Shown: piece after piece, positions 16,481 through 25,727 of the stretch
Layout: each line of letters starts with the position of its first letter
Numbering within the stretch: the stretch's first letter is position 1
Source of the DNA: Syntrophomonas sp.
GTDB lineage: Bacteria > Bacillota > Syntrophomonadia > Syntrophomonadales > Syntrophomonadaceae
DNA length: 44,489 nt
Reading direction: 5' to 3'
Assembly (NCBI GenBank): GCA_016841425.1
Contig: JAENZE010000018.1
Coordinates: 1-44,489 of the forward strand
Notes under the pieces: model-generated
Seen by the model: the letters and a program-made list of their open reading frames with translations, nothing else
Databases searched by the model: none
Told to the model about the DNA's origin: nothing
Made by a program: the position numbers and the translations under genes

Positions 16481-17287
16481 TTGAAAAAGTTTTTAAGTTT
16501 ATTGCTGATTGCTATGCTGGCTATCGGAATGCTGGCAGTAGCAGGATGCGGGGGGGCTGAAGAGGAACCGGCTCAACAGGAACCGGCTGCCGAAGAGAAT
16601 ACCATTAGCAAACTGGTCGTAGGTTCTGAAACTGCCTATGCACCGTTTGAGATGGTTGACGACGCAACTGGGGACTACATAGGATTCGATATGGATATCA
16701 TTAAGGCCATCGGCGAGGCTATGGAAGTAGAAGTTGAAATTAGAAGCATGGAGTTTACAGCATTAATTCCTGCTCTGCAAAATGGCCAAATTGACTGTGC
16801 TATTTCAGCTATGTCGATAACCGAGGAAAGATCCCAGGTGGTAGATTTTTCAGATTCATATTTTGATGCTGGTCTGATAATCGCTGTAGCTGCTGATACT
16901 GAAGGAATAGAAACCCTGGATGACCTCAAGGGGAAAGTTTTAGCGGCTCAGATAGGAACCATCGGAGCGGATGCCTGCGTGGCAGTTAAAGCTGAAGACC
17001 CGGCGACTGAAGTCAAAACCTATGACCATGTTGGAGAAGCATTTATGGAACTGCAAAAAGGCGGAGCAGACGCAGTTGTTAATGATATGCCGGTTACCGC
17101 TTACTATGTAAAGACCGAAGCTTCTGATAAAGTTAAAATGGTTGGCGAAGTATTCCAGGCTGATGACCATTATGGAATGCCTGTTCAAAAGGGAGATGCA
17201 GAAACCCTTACCCTCTTGAATGAAGGACTGGCAAAGATTAAAGCCGACGGAACCTATGACGAAATATACGCCAAATGGTTTGAATAG
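16481..17287 (+). CDS. Polar amino acid ABC transporter, substrate-binding lipoprotein
   Basis: This extracytoplasmic receptor feeds the permease at 17400 and the ATPase at 18113. The 268-residue protein has a lipoprotein signal peptide ending in AVAGC (lipid-modified Cys23), then an acidic Ala/Glu/Pro linker. A bacterial extracellular solute-binding family 3 domain follows, with ETAYAPFE, GFDMDIIKAIGE, AISAMSITEERSQVVDFSD and QIGTIGAD. I chose the TTG at 16481 because AAAGGAG lies eight bases before it; a GTG at 16472 overlaps that site and would add three residues. The ligand is a polar amino acid by family, and the exact one is not known. Confidence 0.92.
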   Translation: MKKFLSLLLIAMLAIGMLAVAGCGGAEEEPAQQEPAAEENTISKLVVGSETAYAPFEMVDDATGDYIGFDMDIIKAIGEAMEVEVEIRSMEFTALIPALQNGQIDCAISAMSITEERSQVVDFSDSYFDAGLIIAVAADTEGIETLDDLKGKVLAAQIGTIGADACVAVKAEDPATEVKTYDHVGEAFMELQKGGADAVVNDMPVTAYYVKTEASDKVKMVGEVFQADDHYGMPVQKGDAETLTLLNEGLAKIKADGTYDEIYAKWFE

Positions 17288-17337
17288 ATTGATTATTGTC
17301 AGGCAATGTTAGTCTGTTGAGGATAAGACGTTAACTC

Positions 17338-17365
17338 GAAAGCGCGGGTCTTAACTCGCGCTTTC
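17338..17365 (+). terminator. Strong hairpin between binding protein and permease genes
   Basis: GAAAGCGCGGGT and ACTCGCGCTTTC form a 12-bp stem with one wobble and a CTTA loop, followed by ATTGTT. Such hairpins after binding-protein genes commonly protect the upstream mRNA or partly terminate, giving excess receptor over membrane components. Confidence 0.65.
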
Positions 17366-17399
17366 ATTGTTAATGGCACAGGGGAGGAGCACCTGAAAT

Positions 17400-18116
17400 A
17401 TGAATTTAGGTTTTACTAATACTGAATGGATTTTTGGCACAACGATTATAGACAGGCTCCATGAGATTTATGGTTTTCAGGTGGTAGTTAATAACCTGCC
17501 CAATTTCGGTATGGGCGCTTGGTTGACTCTTGAAATTACTGTATTTTCAATAGCTATAGGTATGGTATTGGGTTTAATCGCTGCTTTGGGAAGGATGAGC
17601 AAGATTAAAGTAATAAAATCCATAGCTGTTGCTTACATTGACTTCTTTCGGGGAACCCCTCTTTTTGTTCAGATTTTGCTGCTTTACTTTGGAATCATAC
17701 CATTAATTTTTGACGCATCGCCCATACAGTCCGCTATCATTGCCTGTGGCCTAAACAGCGGAGCATATGTGGCTGAAATAATTAGGGCCGGAATACAAGC
17801 GGTAGATAAGGGACAGATGGAAGCAGCTCGGTCGCTGGGGATGACTCATGGACAGGCTATGATACACATTATATTTCCGCAGGCTTTTAAAATTGTAATA
17901 CCACCTCTAATCAATGAATTTATAATGCTTCTCAAAGATACCTCGCTGGTCTCTGCCATATCTGTCGGTGAATTAACTCATACGGGAAAGATGCTTTATG
18001 CCAGTACTTATCAAGCAGTATGGGTTTGGGGTGCAGTCTGTGTATTTTATTTCATTATGACCAAGGCCTTATCTATACTGGGTGATTGGACGGAAAGGAG
18101 GCTGGCCACTGAATGA
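17400..18116 (+). CDS. Polar amino acid ABC transporter permease
   Basis: The 238-residue inner-membrane protein belongs to the HisM/GlnP family. It has about five membrane helices. Characteristic features are [32 protein letters not shown], and the ATPase-coupling EAA loop [25 protein letters not shown]. The ribosome site GGGGAGGAG precedes the ATG. Its stop codon overlaps the ATPase start (ATGA), showing translational coupling. It presumably works as a homodimer because only one permease gene is present. Confidence 0.94.
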   Translation: MNLGFTNTEWIFGTTIIDRLHEIYGFQVVVNNLPNFGMGAWLTLEITVFSIAIGMVLGLIAALGRMSKIKVIKSIAVAYIDFFRGTPLFVQILLLYFGIIPLIFDASPIQSAIIACGLNSGAYVAEIIRAGIQAVDKGQMEAARSLGMTHGQAMIHIIFPQAFKIVIPPLINEFIMLLKDTSLVSAISVGELTHTGKMLYASTYQAVWVWGAVCVFYFIMTKALSILGDWTERRLATE

Positions 18117-18835
18117 TTGTAGTAAACAACCTCCACAAGAGTTTTGGCAAACTGGAAGTATTAAAAGGAATCGATTGTCACATACATCAGAAAGAAGTGG
18201 TTTGCGTTATTGGCCCCAGTGGATCAGGAAAAAGCACTTTCCTGCGCTGCATTAACCGCCTGGAGGAAGCTCAGCAGGGGAAGATTTTTATCGATGGGGA
18301 AGAAGTTACTGCTCCTAATGCAGATATAAATCGTATAAGACAGGAGATGGGTATGGTATTTCAATTATTCAACCTGTTTCCTCATAAGACTACCCTGGAA
18401 AATGTTACCCTGGCCCCCATAAAAATTAAGAAGATGAGCAAAGAGAAAGCTGATGATATCGCTATTGGACTATTACGTAAAGTCGGTCTGGGGGATAAAG
18501 ACCATGTTTTTCCATCCCAGCTGTCAGGAGGACAGAAGCAGAGGGTGGCGATAGCTCGGGCACTTGCCATGCAGCCTAAAGTAATGCTGTTTGATGAACC
18601 AACCTCCTCACTTGATCCAGAAATGGTAGGTGAAGTATTAGAGGTAATGAAAGATCTGGCACACGAGGGAATGACTATGATTGTAGTAACGCATGAAATG
18701 GGATTTGCCAGGGAAGTTGGACATCGAGTATTTTTTATGGATGAAGGAATACTAATGGAAGAAGGGACTCCTGCACAAATATTTGATAATCCCCAGAATC
18801 CGCGTACTCAGTCATTTTTAAGCAAAGTACTTTAA
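18113..18835 (+). CDS. Polar amino acid ABC transporter ATPase (GlnQ-like)
   Basis: The 240-residue ATP-binding subunit has Walker [11 protein letters not shown]-loop FQLFNLFPH, signature LSGGQKQR, Walker B VMLFDEP and the switch histidine in VVTHEM. It energises amino acid import with the two preceding genes. The length and sequence are standard for the GlnQ/HisP group. Its start overlaps the permease stop by four bases. A repeat element begins nine bases after its stop. Confidence 0.95.
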   Translation: MIVVNNLHKSFGKLEVLKGIDCHIHQKEVVCVIGPSGSGKSTFLRCINRLEEAQQGKIFIDGEEVTAPNADINRIRQEMGMVFQLFNLFPHKTTLENVTLAPIKIKKMSKEKADDIAIGLLRKVGLGDKDHVFPSQLSGGQKQRVAIARALAMQPKVMLFDEPTSSLDPEMVGEVLEVMKDLAHEGMTMIVVTHEMGFAREVGHRVFFMDEGILMEEGTPAQIFDNPQNPRTQSFLSKVL

Positions 18836-18844
18836 ATTATCTCA

Positions 18845-19154
18845 GGTGACAAGGGGACGGTCCGAGACCACTGAAAAAGTCTATTTAGGTAAACGGGTAT
18901 GCATAAATACACTTGCTCCCAGTCTGCGCATGGACAACATTAACTGCTTGTCGATTACCTCCAGGGTTACAGCGCCAATTCGCATCCGTGCTCAACGGCG
19001 CTCTCGCGGCGTCCGTGCCGCTCGCCCCCTTCCGCTAATCGCCTTCGCAGGATGTTGTTACCCATGCTTCGCCAACGGCCGCCAGTATATTTATACATAC
19101 CCTGGCGTCAGTTTTGGGACTTTTTCAGCAGTTTCGGACCGTCCCCTTGTCACC
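18845..19154. mobile_element. Complete 310-bp palindromic (MITE-like) element with about 37-bp terminal inverted repeats
   Basis: The left end GGTGACAAGGGGACGGTCC, extended through CTGAAAAAGTC, is repeated inverted at the right end with three mismatches in 37. Similarity continues inward: GGGTATGCATAAATACA on the left matches the reverse complement of the right-side TATATTTATACATACCC. Its right half recurs at 1-130. I see no transposase motif in any frame, so it appears non-autonomous. It separates the ABC transporter operon from nth, and its right end lies 17 bp before the nth start codon. Target-site duplication could not be identified with confidence. Confidence 0.75.
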
Positions 19155-19171
19155 TGGTTCCGGGAGGACGT

Positions 19172-19804
19172 ATGAAAAATGAAAATAAGGTTAACCGGAT
19201 ACTAAATTTACTGATAAGCGAATACCCAGATGCAGGCACCATGCTAGTGTTCAACACCAGGTTTGAGCTGCTGGTGGCAGTAATATTATCTGCTCAAAGT
19301 ACCGATAGCCAGGTAAACCGGGTAACTGCTGAGTTGTTTAAAAAGTACCGAAAGCCCGAAGATTTTGCAGATCTAAACCTCGCTGAATTAGAAGGTCTCA
19401 TCAAAGGAGTCGGGCTGCATAAATCAAAAGCGAAAAATATCAAGGCCATGTCTGAGTTGCTGATAAATAAACACGGAGGTCAAATTCCGGCGAACCTCGA
19501 GGGATTGATGAAACTACCTGGAGTAGGAAGAAAAACAGCGAACGTGATGCTAGCGGTCGGCTTTGACTTACCCGGCTTGGGGGTGGATACCCATGTACAT
19601 CGGGTATCTAAACGCCTGGGTCTGGCAACTGGCAAAACTGCTGATAAAACTGAAAAAGAATTAAAGGCATTGATCCCCCGGGAACTTTGGAGCAAGAGCC
19701 ATCACCTGTTTATATGGCATGGCCGCAGGGTCTGTAAAGCACGTAAGCCCCTGTGTGCAAAATGTGTCTTAGAAGAACTTTGTCAGAAAAATCTAGAAAG
19801 ATGA
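19172..19804 (+). CDS. nth: Endonuclease III (DNA glycosylase/AP lyase)
   Basis: It removes oxidised pyrimidines and cleaves at abasic sites in base-excision repair. The 210-residue protein has the helix-hairpin-helix LPGVGRKTAN with catalytic Lys121, the catalytic Asp139 in GVDTHVHRV, and a C-terminal 4Fe-4S motif C-X6-C-X2-C-X5-C (C188, C195, C198, C204). The ATG at 19172 follows GGGAGGA. A longer frame back to 19052 would be made of repeat DNA and is rejected. The gene is bracketed by GGACGGTCC-type repeats, and the downstream hairpin overlaps its stop codon. Confidence 0.95.
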   Translation: MKNENKVNRILNLLISEYPDAGTMLVFNTRFELLVAVILSAQSTDSQVNRVTAELFKKYRKPEDFADLNLAELEGLIKGVGLHKSKAKNIKAMSELLINKHGGQIPANLEGLMKLPGVGRKTANVMLAVGFDLPGLGVDTHVHRVSKRLGLATGKTADKTEKELKALIPRELWSKSHHLFIWHGRRVCKARKPLCAKCVLEELCQKNLER

Positions 19805-19893
19805 CACAGGGGGACAAGGGGACGGTCCTTTTGTCCCTCCAGCGCCGCGTTAAGGGGTGACAAAAGGACCGTCCCCTTGTCACCCCCCGTGTC
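19803..19893. repeat. Long near-perfect palindrome of the GGACGGTCC repeat family
   Basis: The arm 19803-19837 (GACACAGGGGGACAAGG and onward) is the inverse of 19855-19893, with only small indels, around a 17-base loop. The core GGGGACGGTCCTTTTGTC is the same as in the termini of the 18845-19154 element, and in orientation it joins two such ends face to face. It starts inside the nth stop codon. In RNA it would form a very stable hairpin that could end nth transcription or protect its 3' end, and it also resembles a REP/BIME unit. Confidence 0.85.
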
Positions 19894-19939
19894 CTCGTGA
19901 CTAAAGAATGATTATAATGGCAATAATTACAGGGAGGAG

Positions 19940-19969
19940 TTGTCCTGGAGGCTGGCGATATGCTACAAT
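19940..19969 (+). promoter_or_regulatory. Sigma-A type promoter for the ileS T-box transcript
   Basis: TTGTCC (19940-19945) and TACAAT (19964-19969) are 18 bases apart. TG precedes the -10 by one base, giving an extended -10 (TGCTACAAT). It lies about 30 bp upstream of the T-box leader, a suitable distance for its transcript start. Confidence 0.65.
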
Positions 19970-19997
19970 AATAAAGATTTTTAGGAAAATTTAATTA

Positions 19998-20243
19998 ATA
20001 ACAATTACCGTGAACGGGACAGTAGACAAAAGCAATCGCTATCAGCGAGCAGGGGACGGTGAAAGCCCAGCAGCGAGTTTTGGTTGAAGATCACCCGGGA
20101 GTTTTCAGGCTGAATAACCAATTACAGATAAGGCTTGAACGTCACTCGCGTTAAGAGTTCGGAGTGGTGCCTGGTTATACGGGTACTACAAGGGTGGTAC
20201 CGCGGAAAATGCTTTTCGTCCCTTGGGGATGGAAAGTTTTTTT
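19998..20243 (+). promoter_or_regulatory. T-box leader (tRNA-Ile sensing) of ileS
   Basis: The leader contains the T-box core AGGGTGGTACCGCGG (20191-20205). Its TGGT can pair with an uncharged tRNA acceptor end ending ACCA with A at the discriminator. A candidate specifier ATC (Ile) followed by A is at 20090-20092 on the 3' side of stem I, consistent with the downstream gene. A terminator stem follows (20212-20236). Uncharged tRNA-Ile is expected to stabilise the antiterminator and allow ileS transcription. The 5' boundary is approximate. Confidence 0.93.
20212..20243 (+). terminator. T-box regulated intrinsic terminator
   Basis: CTTTTCGTCCC (20212-20222) pairs with GGGATGGAAAG (20226-20236), including two wobble pairs. 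Seven T residues follow directly. It overlaps the antiterminator partner sequence TCCCTT, as in other T-box leaders. Confidence 0.9.
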
Positions 20244-20280
20244 AGTTGATGGAGAAATAAACTGGTGAGGTGGTTAATAA

Positions 20281-23064
20281 ATGGCTAAGGGTAAGTATGA
20301 TGGTACACTGAATTTACCAAGAACAGAGTTTCCGATGAGAGCGAATCTCCCTGCCAAGGAACCTGAAATATTAAAGTTCTGGGAAGATAACCAGATATAT
20401 GAACAAGTACAGGGGAAAAATTCTGGTCGGGATATGTTCATCCTGCATGATGGACCTCCTTATGCAAATGGTGATATTCACCTGGGGCATACCTTGAATA
20501 AAGTTTTGAAAGACATTATAGTAAAACATCGCTCGATGATTGGTTTTGATGCACCTTATGTCCCCGGTTGGGACACTCATGGTCTGCCGATTGAGCAGCA
20601 GGCTATTAAAGCTCTGGGTATAGACCGGCACAAAACAGATGTGGTTGAGTTCAGGAACCACTGCAAACAGTATGCTCTTAAATATGTAGATATCCAGAGA
20701 GAGGAGTTCAAGCGCCTGGGAGTACGGGGAAATTGGGAAAATCCCTATCTAACCCTCCATCCCTCCTTTGAGTCGGTACAGGTTCGAGTATTTGGTGAAA
20801 TGGCGAAAAAGGGCTACATTTATAAAGGATTAAAGCCTGTATACTGGTGTGCAGATTGTGAAACCGCACTGGCAGAAGCTGAAGTTGAATATGGAGATAA
20901 AACTTCTCCGTCTATTTATGTAAAATTTCCGGTAAAAGATGGTAAGGGAGTAATTCCAGAAGATTCTTTTGTTATTATCTGGACCACTACTCCCTGGACT
21001 CTGCCTGCCAATACTGGTATTTCTCTCCACCCGGATTTTGATTATGTACTAATAGAGGTAGGAAATGAAAAATACGTAATTGCCAAAGGACTGCTGGAAA
21101 ACGTGGCATCTGAGGTAGGGTGGGACTCTTATACCATTCTCGATGAATTTAAAGGTGCTGCATTGGAAAGGGCAGTTTGCAGTCATCCCTTCTTCGATCG
21201 AGATTCACTGCTGATTCTGGGTGAACACGTAACCCTGGAAGCAGGTACCGGATGTGTGCATACTGCACCCGGACATGGCGAGGATGACTTCTATGTGGGA
21301 AAAGAGTACGGTTTGGATGTGATATCGCCAGTGGATGACAGCGGTAACTTCACTGAAGAAGCCGGCATTTTCCAGGGACTATTTGTGCACGATGCCAACC
21401 AGAATATAGCAGTAGAGTTAGATCAGTTAGGACTGCTGGTTCATGCCGCCTGGGTTAATCACCAGTACCCATACTGCTGGCGGTGTAAGAAGCCTATCAT
21501 TTACCGGGCTACTGAACAGTGGTTTGCTTCTATCGATGGTTTTCGGGAGGCAGCTTTAAAGGGCATCGATGAGGTTAAGTGGATTCCGGCCTGGGGTCGG
21601 GAACGAATCTATAATATGGTAAGAGATCGGGGAGATTGGTGTATCTCCCGGCAAAGAACCTGGGGGGTTCCTATTCCTATTTTCTACTGTGAGTCCTGTG
21701 GCGAAGCAATTATTAATGAAGCTACCATCGAACGTGTAAGCAAGCTTTTCGCTGAGCATGGATCTGACATTTGGTTCAAAGAAGAAGCGAAGAACCTGCT
21801 GCCGGATAACTATCAGTGCCCCGATTGTAAGGGAGATAAATTCCGGAAAGAGACTGATATCATGGATGTATGGTTTGATTCAGGTTCCAGCCACATGGCA
21901 GTCCTGGAGACCCGTGATGACCAGCGCTGGCCTGCAGACTTGTATCTGGAAGGGAGTGACCAGCACCGGGGATGGTTCAATTCGTCGTTGTCTACGTCAG
22001 TAGCAGTACGAGGTATTCCTCCTTATCGGCAGGTTTTGACTCACGGCTTTTTAGTAGACGAACAGGGACGCAAGCAGTCGAAATCTCAGGGGAATGTAGA
22101 TGATCCACTGAAAATTATTGGACAGCTGGGAGCAGACATACTGAGATTGTGGGTTTCCTCGGCTGATTACAGGACTGATGTAGCTGTGTCTAATAATATC
22201 ATCAAGCAGAGTGCAGAAGCCTACCGGAAAATAAGGAATACCTGCCGGTTTATGCTGGGCAACCTGTTCGATTTTGATCCAGAACAAGATAGGGTTGATT
22301 ATGAAAATTTAACCGAGTTGGATAAGTGGGCACTGGTCAAACTTGATAAACTAGTACGCCGGGTTAGCAAGGCTTATGACGAGTATGAGTTCCATGTGGT
22401 TTTCCACTCGGTTCATAACTTCTGTACAGTGGATCTCAGCAGCATTTATTTTGATGTATTAAAAGACAAACTGTACTGCTCGCACCCGGATGATCCCCAG
22501 AGGAAAGCGGCTCAAACCGTGCTTTATGAGCTTATCAACTCAGTAGTGGTTATGCTCACGCCGGTTCTGGCCTTTACCAGCGAAGAAATCTGGACTCATC
22601 TTAAGAAACAGGGAGATCCTGCCAGTGTGCAATTGTTGGAATGGCCAGAGGCCAATGATCAATATGCCAATGATGAAATCGAAGAGAAGATAGATAAAGT
22701 ACTGACAGTAAGAGAAGTAGTTACCAAAGCCCTGGAAGAAGCCCGGGTCAAGAAAGTAATAGGTCATTCGCTTGGAGCCTGGGTCACTATCTATGCTGAT
22801 ACAGCAGGGGTTAAGCTCCTGGAAGAGGTCGAGGACCTGGAGAAGATATTTATTGTATCTCGGGTAGATGTGAAAGGCCAGGATGAACGTACCCATGACT
22901 CACTGTCTTTGGAAGAGGTAAGCGGTATCTGGGTGCGCGTACAAGCGGCTGAAGGCGAGAAATGCGAGCGGTGCTGGATTATCGAACCTTCAGTGGGGAA
23001 TGATGCAGATCATCCCACACTGTGTAAAAGATGCAGTGATGTAGTATCCAGGCTGGAAGGATAG
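20281..23064 (+). CDS. ileS: Isoleucyl-tRNA synthetase
   Basis: It charges tRNA-Ile in the cytoplasm. The 927-residue class I enzyme has the HIGH-type motif HLGH (67-70), the CP1 editing domain around TTTPWTLPANTG, and the KMSKS-type loop, which reads KQSKS (598-602) with Gln for the usual Met. The C-terminus carries a zinc finger starting CERCW and ending CKRC, as in bacterial-type IleRS. The gene is controlled by the T-box leader just upstream, and its ATG is preceded by GGTGAGGTGG. An ACT-domain gene begins 12 bp after the stop. Confidence 0.97.
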   Translation: MAKGKYDGTLNLPRTEFPMRANLPAKEPEILKFWEDNQIYEQVQGKNSGRDMFILHDGPPYANGDIHLGHTLNKVLKDIIVKHRSMIGFDAPYVPGWDTHGLPIEQQAIKALGIDRHKTDVVEFRNHCKQYALKYVDIQREEFKRLGVRGNWENPYLTLHPSFESVQVRVFGEMAKKGYIYKGLKPVYWCADCETALAEAEVEYGDKTSPSIYVKFPVKDGKGVIPEDSFVIIWTTTPWTLPANTGISLHPDFDYVLIEVGNEKYVIAKGLLENVASEVGWDSYTILDEFKGAALERAVCSHPFFDRDSLLILGEHVTLEAGTGCVHTAPGHGEDDFYVGKEYGLDVISPVDDSGNFTEEAGIFQGLFVHDANQNIAVELDQLGLLVHAAWVNHQYPYCWRCKKPIIYRATEQWFASIDGFREAALKGIDEVKWIPAWGRERIYNMVRDRGDWCISRQRTWGVPIPIFYCESCGEAIINEATIERVSKLFAEHGSDIWFKEEAKNLLPDNYQCPDCKGDKFRKETDIMDVWFDSGSSHMAVLETRDDQRWPADLYLEGSDQHRGWFNSSLSTSVAVRGIPPYRQVLTHGFLVDEQGRKQSKSQGNVDDPLKIIGQLGADILRLWVSSADYRTDVAVSNNIIKQSAEAYRKIRNTCRFMLGNLFDFDPEQDRVDYENLTELDKWALVKLDKLVRRVSKAYDEYEFHVVFHSVHNFCTVDLSSIYFDVLKDKLYCSHPDDPQRKAAQTVLYELINSVVVMLTPVLAFTSEEIWTHLKKQGDPASVQLLEWPEANDQYANDEIEEKIDKVLTVREVVTKALEEARVKKVIGHSLGAWVTIYADTAGVKLLEEVEDLEKIFIVSRVDVKGQDERTHDSLSLEEVSGIWVRVQAAEGEKCERCWIIEPSVGNDADHPTLCKRCSDVVSRLEG

Positions 23065-23075
23065 GAGGGAAGCAG

Positions 23076-23357
23076 GTGGAAGAAGGCAAAAGAGCCATAA
23101 TCACCGTGCTGGGACAGGATCGGGTAGGCATTATTTATGGCATTTCCGGAGTGCTGGCCAACAACAATGTGAATATTCTTGATATCAGCCAGACTATATT
23201 ACAGGAGTTTTTTACCATGGTAATGGTGGTGGACGTTGCCGGGAGCCTGGTTGAATTCGCCCAGCTAAAAGAACAACTTGACAGCAAAGGTAAGGAATTA
23301 GGCCTGCAGGTAAATCTGCAGCATGAGGATATATTCAAGTTTATGCACCGGATATGA
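23076..23357 (+). CDS. ACT-domain protein (UPF0237 family)
   Basis: The 93-residue protein is a single ACT regulatory fold. Its N-terminus reads RAIITVLGQDRVGIIYGISG, typical of ACT proteins that bind small metabolites such as amino acids. The GTG start follows AGGAGGGA. It lies between ileS and a UPF0210 gene, and the ACT/UPF0210 pair is a conserved two-gene unit in Firmicutes. This suggests it regulates or assembles with the UPF0210 protein. Neither has an established biochemical role that I can name. Confidence 0.9.
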   Translation: MEEGKRAIITVLGQDRVGIIYGISGVLANNNVNILDISQTILQEFFTMVMVVDVAGSLVEFAQLKEQLDSKGKELGLQVNLQHEDIFKFMHRI

Positions 23358-23369
23358 GGAGGTTTTGTA

Positions 23370-24737
23370 GTGCCGTTTAATATAAGTAATGAAGAAATTC
23401 TGGAAACCTGGCGGATGGTGGAAGTTGAAAAACTTGACATCCGGACCATAACTATGGGCATAAACATATTGGACTGCCGCGATGCAGATGCAGATAAGAC
23501 CGGTCGGAATATTTACGATAAAATTTGCCGTTGTGCACGGGATTTAGTGAAAGTTGGGCAAGATATAGAAAAAGATTTCGGTATTCCAATCATTAATAAG
23601 CGGATTTCTGTAACCCCGGTTGCCATGCTGGTGGACGGCTTTTCTGCAGCCCAAATAATTAAAGTTGGGCAATATCTGGATCAGGCTGCTCGCGAAGTTG
23701 GGGTAAACTTTCTGGGCGGTTTTTCGGCACTGGTTCATAAAGGTTATACCCGAGGAGGGCGGGAATTAATTCAAGCCATACCTGAAACTTTGGCTTCAAC
23801 CGAGCATGTGTGTTCGTCAGTTAATGTCGGAACCACCAAAGCAGGTATTAATATGGATGCAGTGTGTGATATGGGAAAAATAATAAAGGCTACCGCCCAT
23901 CTGACAGCAGAAAAAGATGGTCTGGGATGTGCTAAACTGGTGGTGTTCTGCAACGCTGTTGATGATAATCCCTTTATGGCAGGAGCATTTCACGGGCCGG
24001 GGGAACCGGAACTAGTTTTAAATATAGGAATCAGCGGTCCGGGAGTAGTTGGGAATGTGGTGAAAAATAATCCCGATTGCGACCTGGGGGAACTGGCTAA
24101 CCGGATTAAGAATACCGCTTTTAAAATCACCCGCAGTGGAGAACTGGTAGGAAGGGTAGCGTCTAACAGACTGGGAGTTCCTTTCGGCATAGTTGACCTT
24201 TCTCTAGCACCGACTCCCGCGGTAGGTGATAGTGTTGCCGAAATATTAGAAGCCATGGGGTTGGAAAGAGTAGGAACTCATGGCAGTACTGCAGCTCTGG
24301 CCCTGTTAAATGATGCAGTGAAAAAAGGCGGGGCGATGGCCTCTTCTTATGTTGGTGGACTTTCAGGGGCTTTTATACCCGTTAGTGAAGATGCCGGTAT
24401 GATCGCAGCGGCAGCAGCAGGGGCTTTATCCATAGACAAACTGGAAGCCATGACCTGTGTATGTTCAGTAGGATTAGATATGATCGCAGTTCCCGGAGAT
24501 ACTCCGGCTGAAACATTATCCGCTATTATAGCAGATGAAGCAGCTATCGGCATGATTAACCGGAAAACTACTGCTGTAAGGATTATACCAGCCCCAGGTA
24601 AGAAAGAGGGCGATTATGTTGAATTTGGCGGATTGCTGGGCAGAGCACCGGTGATGCCAGTTAACAAGAATAGTTCTGCATTGTTCATCCATCGCCAGGG
24701 AAGAATTCCTGCACCAATACAAGCCCTAAATAATTAA
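23370..24737 (+). CDS. UPF0210 (DUF711) family protein
   Basis: The 455-residue protein of the DUF711/UPF0210 family starts at a GTG preceded by GAGGAGG. Recognisable features are [21 protein letters not shown] near the N-terminus, the central [13 protein letters not shown] and the C-terminal [13 protein letters not shown]. The fold is related to glycyl-radical pyruvate formate-lyase-like barrels, but the catalytic Gly and Cys of that family are not evident. Its function is unknown. It is 12 bp downstream of the ACT gene and probably co-expressed with ileS. Confidence 0.9.
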   Translation: MPFNISNEEILETWRMVEVEKLDIRTITMGINILDCRDADADKTGRNIYDKICRCARDLVKVGQDIEKDFGIPIINKRISVTPVAMLVDGFSAAQIIKVGQYLDQAAREVGVNFLGGFSALVHKGYTRGGRELIQAIPETLASTEHVCSSVNVGTTKAGINMDAVCDMGKIIKATAHLTAEKDGLGCAKLVVFCNAVDDNPFMAGAFHGPGEPELVLNIGISGPGVVGNVVKNNPDCDLGELANRIKNTAFKITRSGELVGRVASNRLGVPFGIVDLSLAPTPAVGDSVAEILEAMGLERVGTHGSTAALALLNDAVKKGGAMASSYVGGLSGAFIPVSEDAGMIAAAAAGALSIDKLEAMTCVCSVGLDMIAVPGDTPAETLSAIIADEAAIGMINRKTTAVRIIPAPGKKEGDYVEFGGLLGRAPVMPVNKNSSALFIHRQGRIPAPIQALNN

Positions 24738-24810
24738 CTGCTGATAACCTTGACCTAAGGCGGTATGTAATTTCATATATATGGAATAATAAATATTAGG
24801 TGGGGAGAAT

Positions 24811-25161
24811 ATGGAGCAGAATGATGGAAAGGGAATAGAGAATAACAGGCAGGAACATGAGCATGAATATATAGGAGAAAAACTTGGTTATATTCAGTTA
24901 AAGATTGATGAAATATCGTACAATATGGAAAAACTGGGAGTATCCGAATACCTGGAAATGCTGCATAATCCCAGAAGATTATTTTTCACCAACTTCTGGG
25001 CCGGCATCTATCGAGGATTTGGAATGGCGATAGGGTTCACTATTTTGGCGGGGATCGTAATATATATTTTGCGGGGGCTAATAACTCTTAATATACCGGT
25101 GATTGGAGATTTTATAGCTGAGATAGTGAAGATTGTACAAAATCAGCTGCAATTAAAATAG
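24811..25161 (+). CDS. DUF5665 small membrane protein
   Basis: The 116-residue protein has a charged N-terminal helix (about 1-50) with coiled-coil character, then EYLEMLHNPRRLFFTNFWAG. A single hydrophobic segment follows (about 68-90), then a second amphipathic stretch ending in GDFIAEIVKIVQ. This matches the DUF5665 domain found in Clostridia and Bacilli. No function is known. A GGTGGGGAG site precedes the ATG. It stands between UPF0210 and a TraR-like gene, all in the same direction. Confidence 0.8.
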   Translation: MEQNDGKGIENNRQEHEHEYIGEKLGYIQLKIDEISYNMEKLGVSEYLEMLHNPRRLFFTNFWAGIYRGFGMAIGFTILAGIVIYILRGLITLNIPVIGDFIAEIVKIVQNQLQLK

Positions 25162-25207
25162 GGGAATAGGGTTTGTTAATACTTTTATAGAACTGAGGTG
25201 TTAACAA

Positions 25208-25552
25208 ATGGGTTATCAAACCAGCCTGCACATACGCAAGCAAGAAATAGAAAAGATGATGGCAGAAAAAAGAGAACAGTTGATGGAAGCCGGCACAGAA
25301 TTATCTATTTTTAGTCACCAAGCTGATGATGTGGTGGTTGATCTTTATGAAAGAGAAAAGAATACTGGCATTATGGAACTGCTGGAAATAGAGCTGGAAA
25401 AGGTAAATGAAGCTCTGCAAAAATGCGCTGCAGGAGAATATGGGAAATGCGAATCCTGTGGAGGAACCATTGAAGACGAACGACTGAAGAGCAGAGTTAA
25501 TACTGCTTTATGTCAGAAATGTGCACAAAATAAAAAGAAGATGTTGCATTGA
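25208..25552 (+). CDS. TraR/DksA-type zinc-finger protein (YteA-like)
   Basis: The 114-residue protein has an N-terminal coiled coil (about 5-75) and a C-terminal zinc finger CESC...CQKC (about 84-106). The spacing is typical of TraR/DksA-like proteins of Firmicutes. The finger is preceded by NEALQKCAAGEYGKC, a hallmark of this family. DksA relatives enter the secondary channel of RNA polymerase, but the Firmicute YteA group is not proven to do so. The acidic DxxDxA tip of DksA is not clearly present. It has its own GAGGTG site and may share the upstream transcript. Confidence 0.87.
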   Translation: MGYQTSLHIRKQEIEKMMAEKREQLMEAGTELSIFSHQADDVVVDLYEREKNTGIMELLEIELEKVNEALQKCAAGEYGKCESCGGTIEDERLKSRVNTALCQKCAQNKKKMLH

Positions 25553-25727
25553 TGTGCAACCATTTTGATACAATTAGTGTATATTAAATATGAGAGATTG
25601 AGAGTCAGGGATAATAGTTCTATAGTATCTGTTTTATGCTTCCTGGATAGATATTTGGAACCAGGATACTAAATTAGTATTTTGTAAAGTATGCAACTGT
25701 GATTGGATTAAGGAGGCGAACCAATCA

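Noticed and set aside
18846-19175. 109-codon frame across the MITE-like element
   Set aside because: It runs through both inverted ends, so it is repeat DNA; no transposase or RAYT motif is visible.
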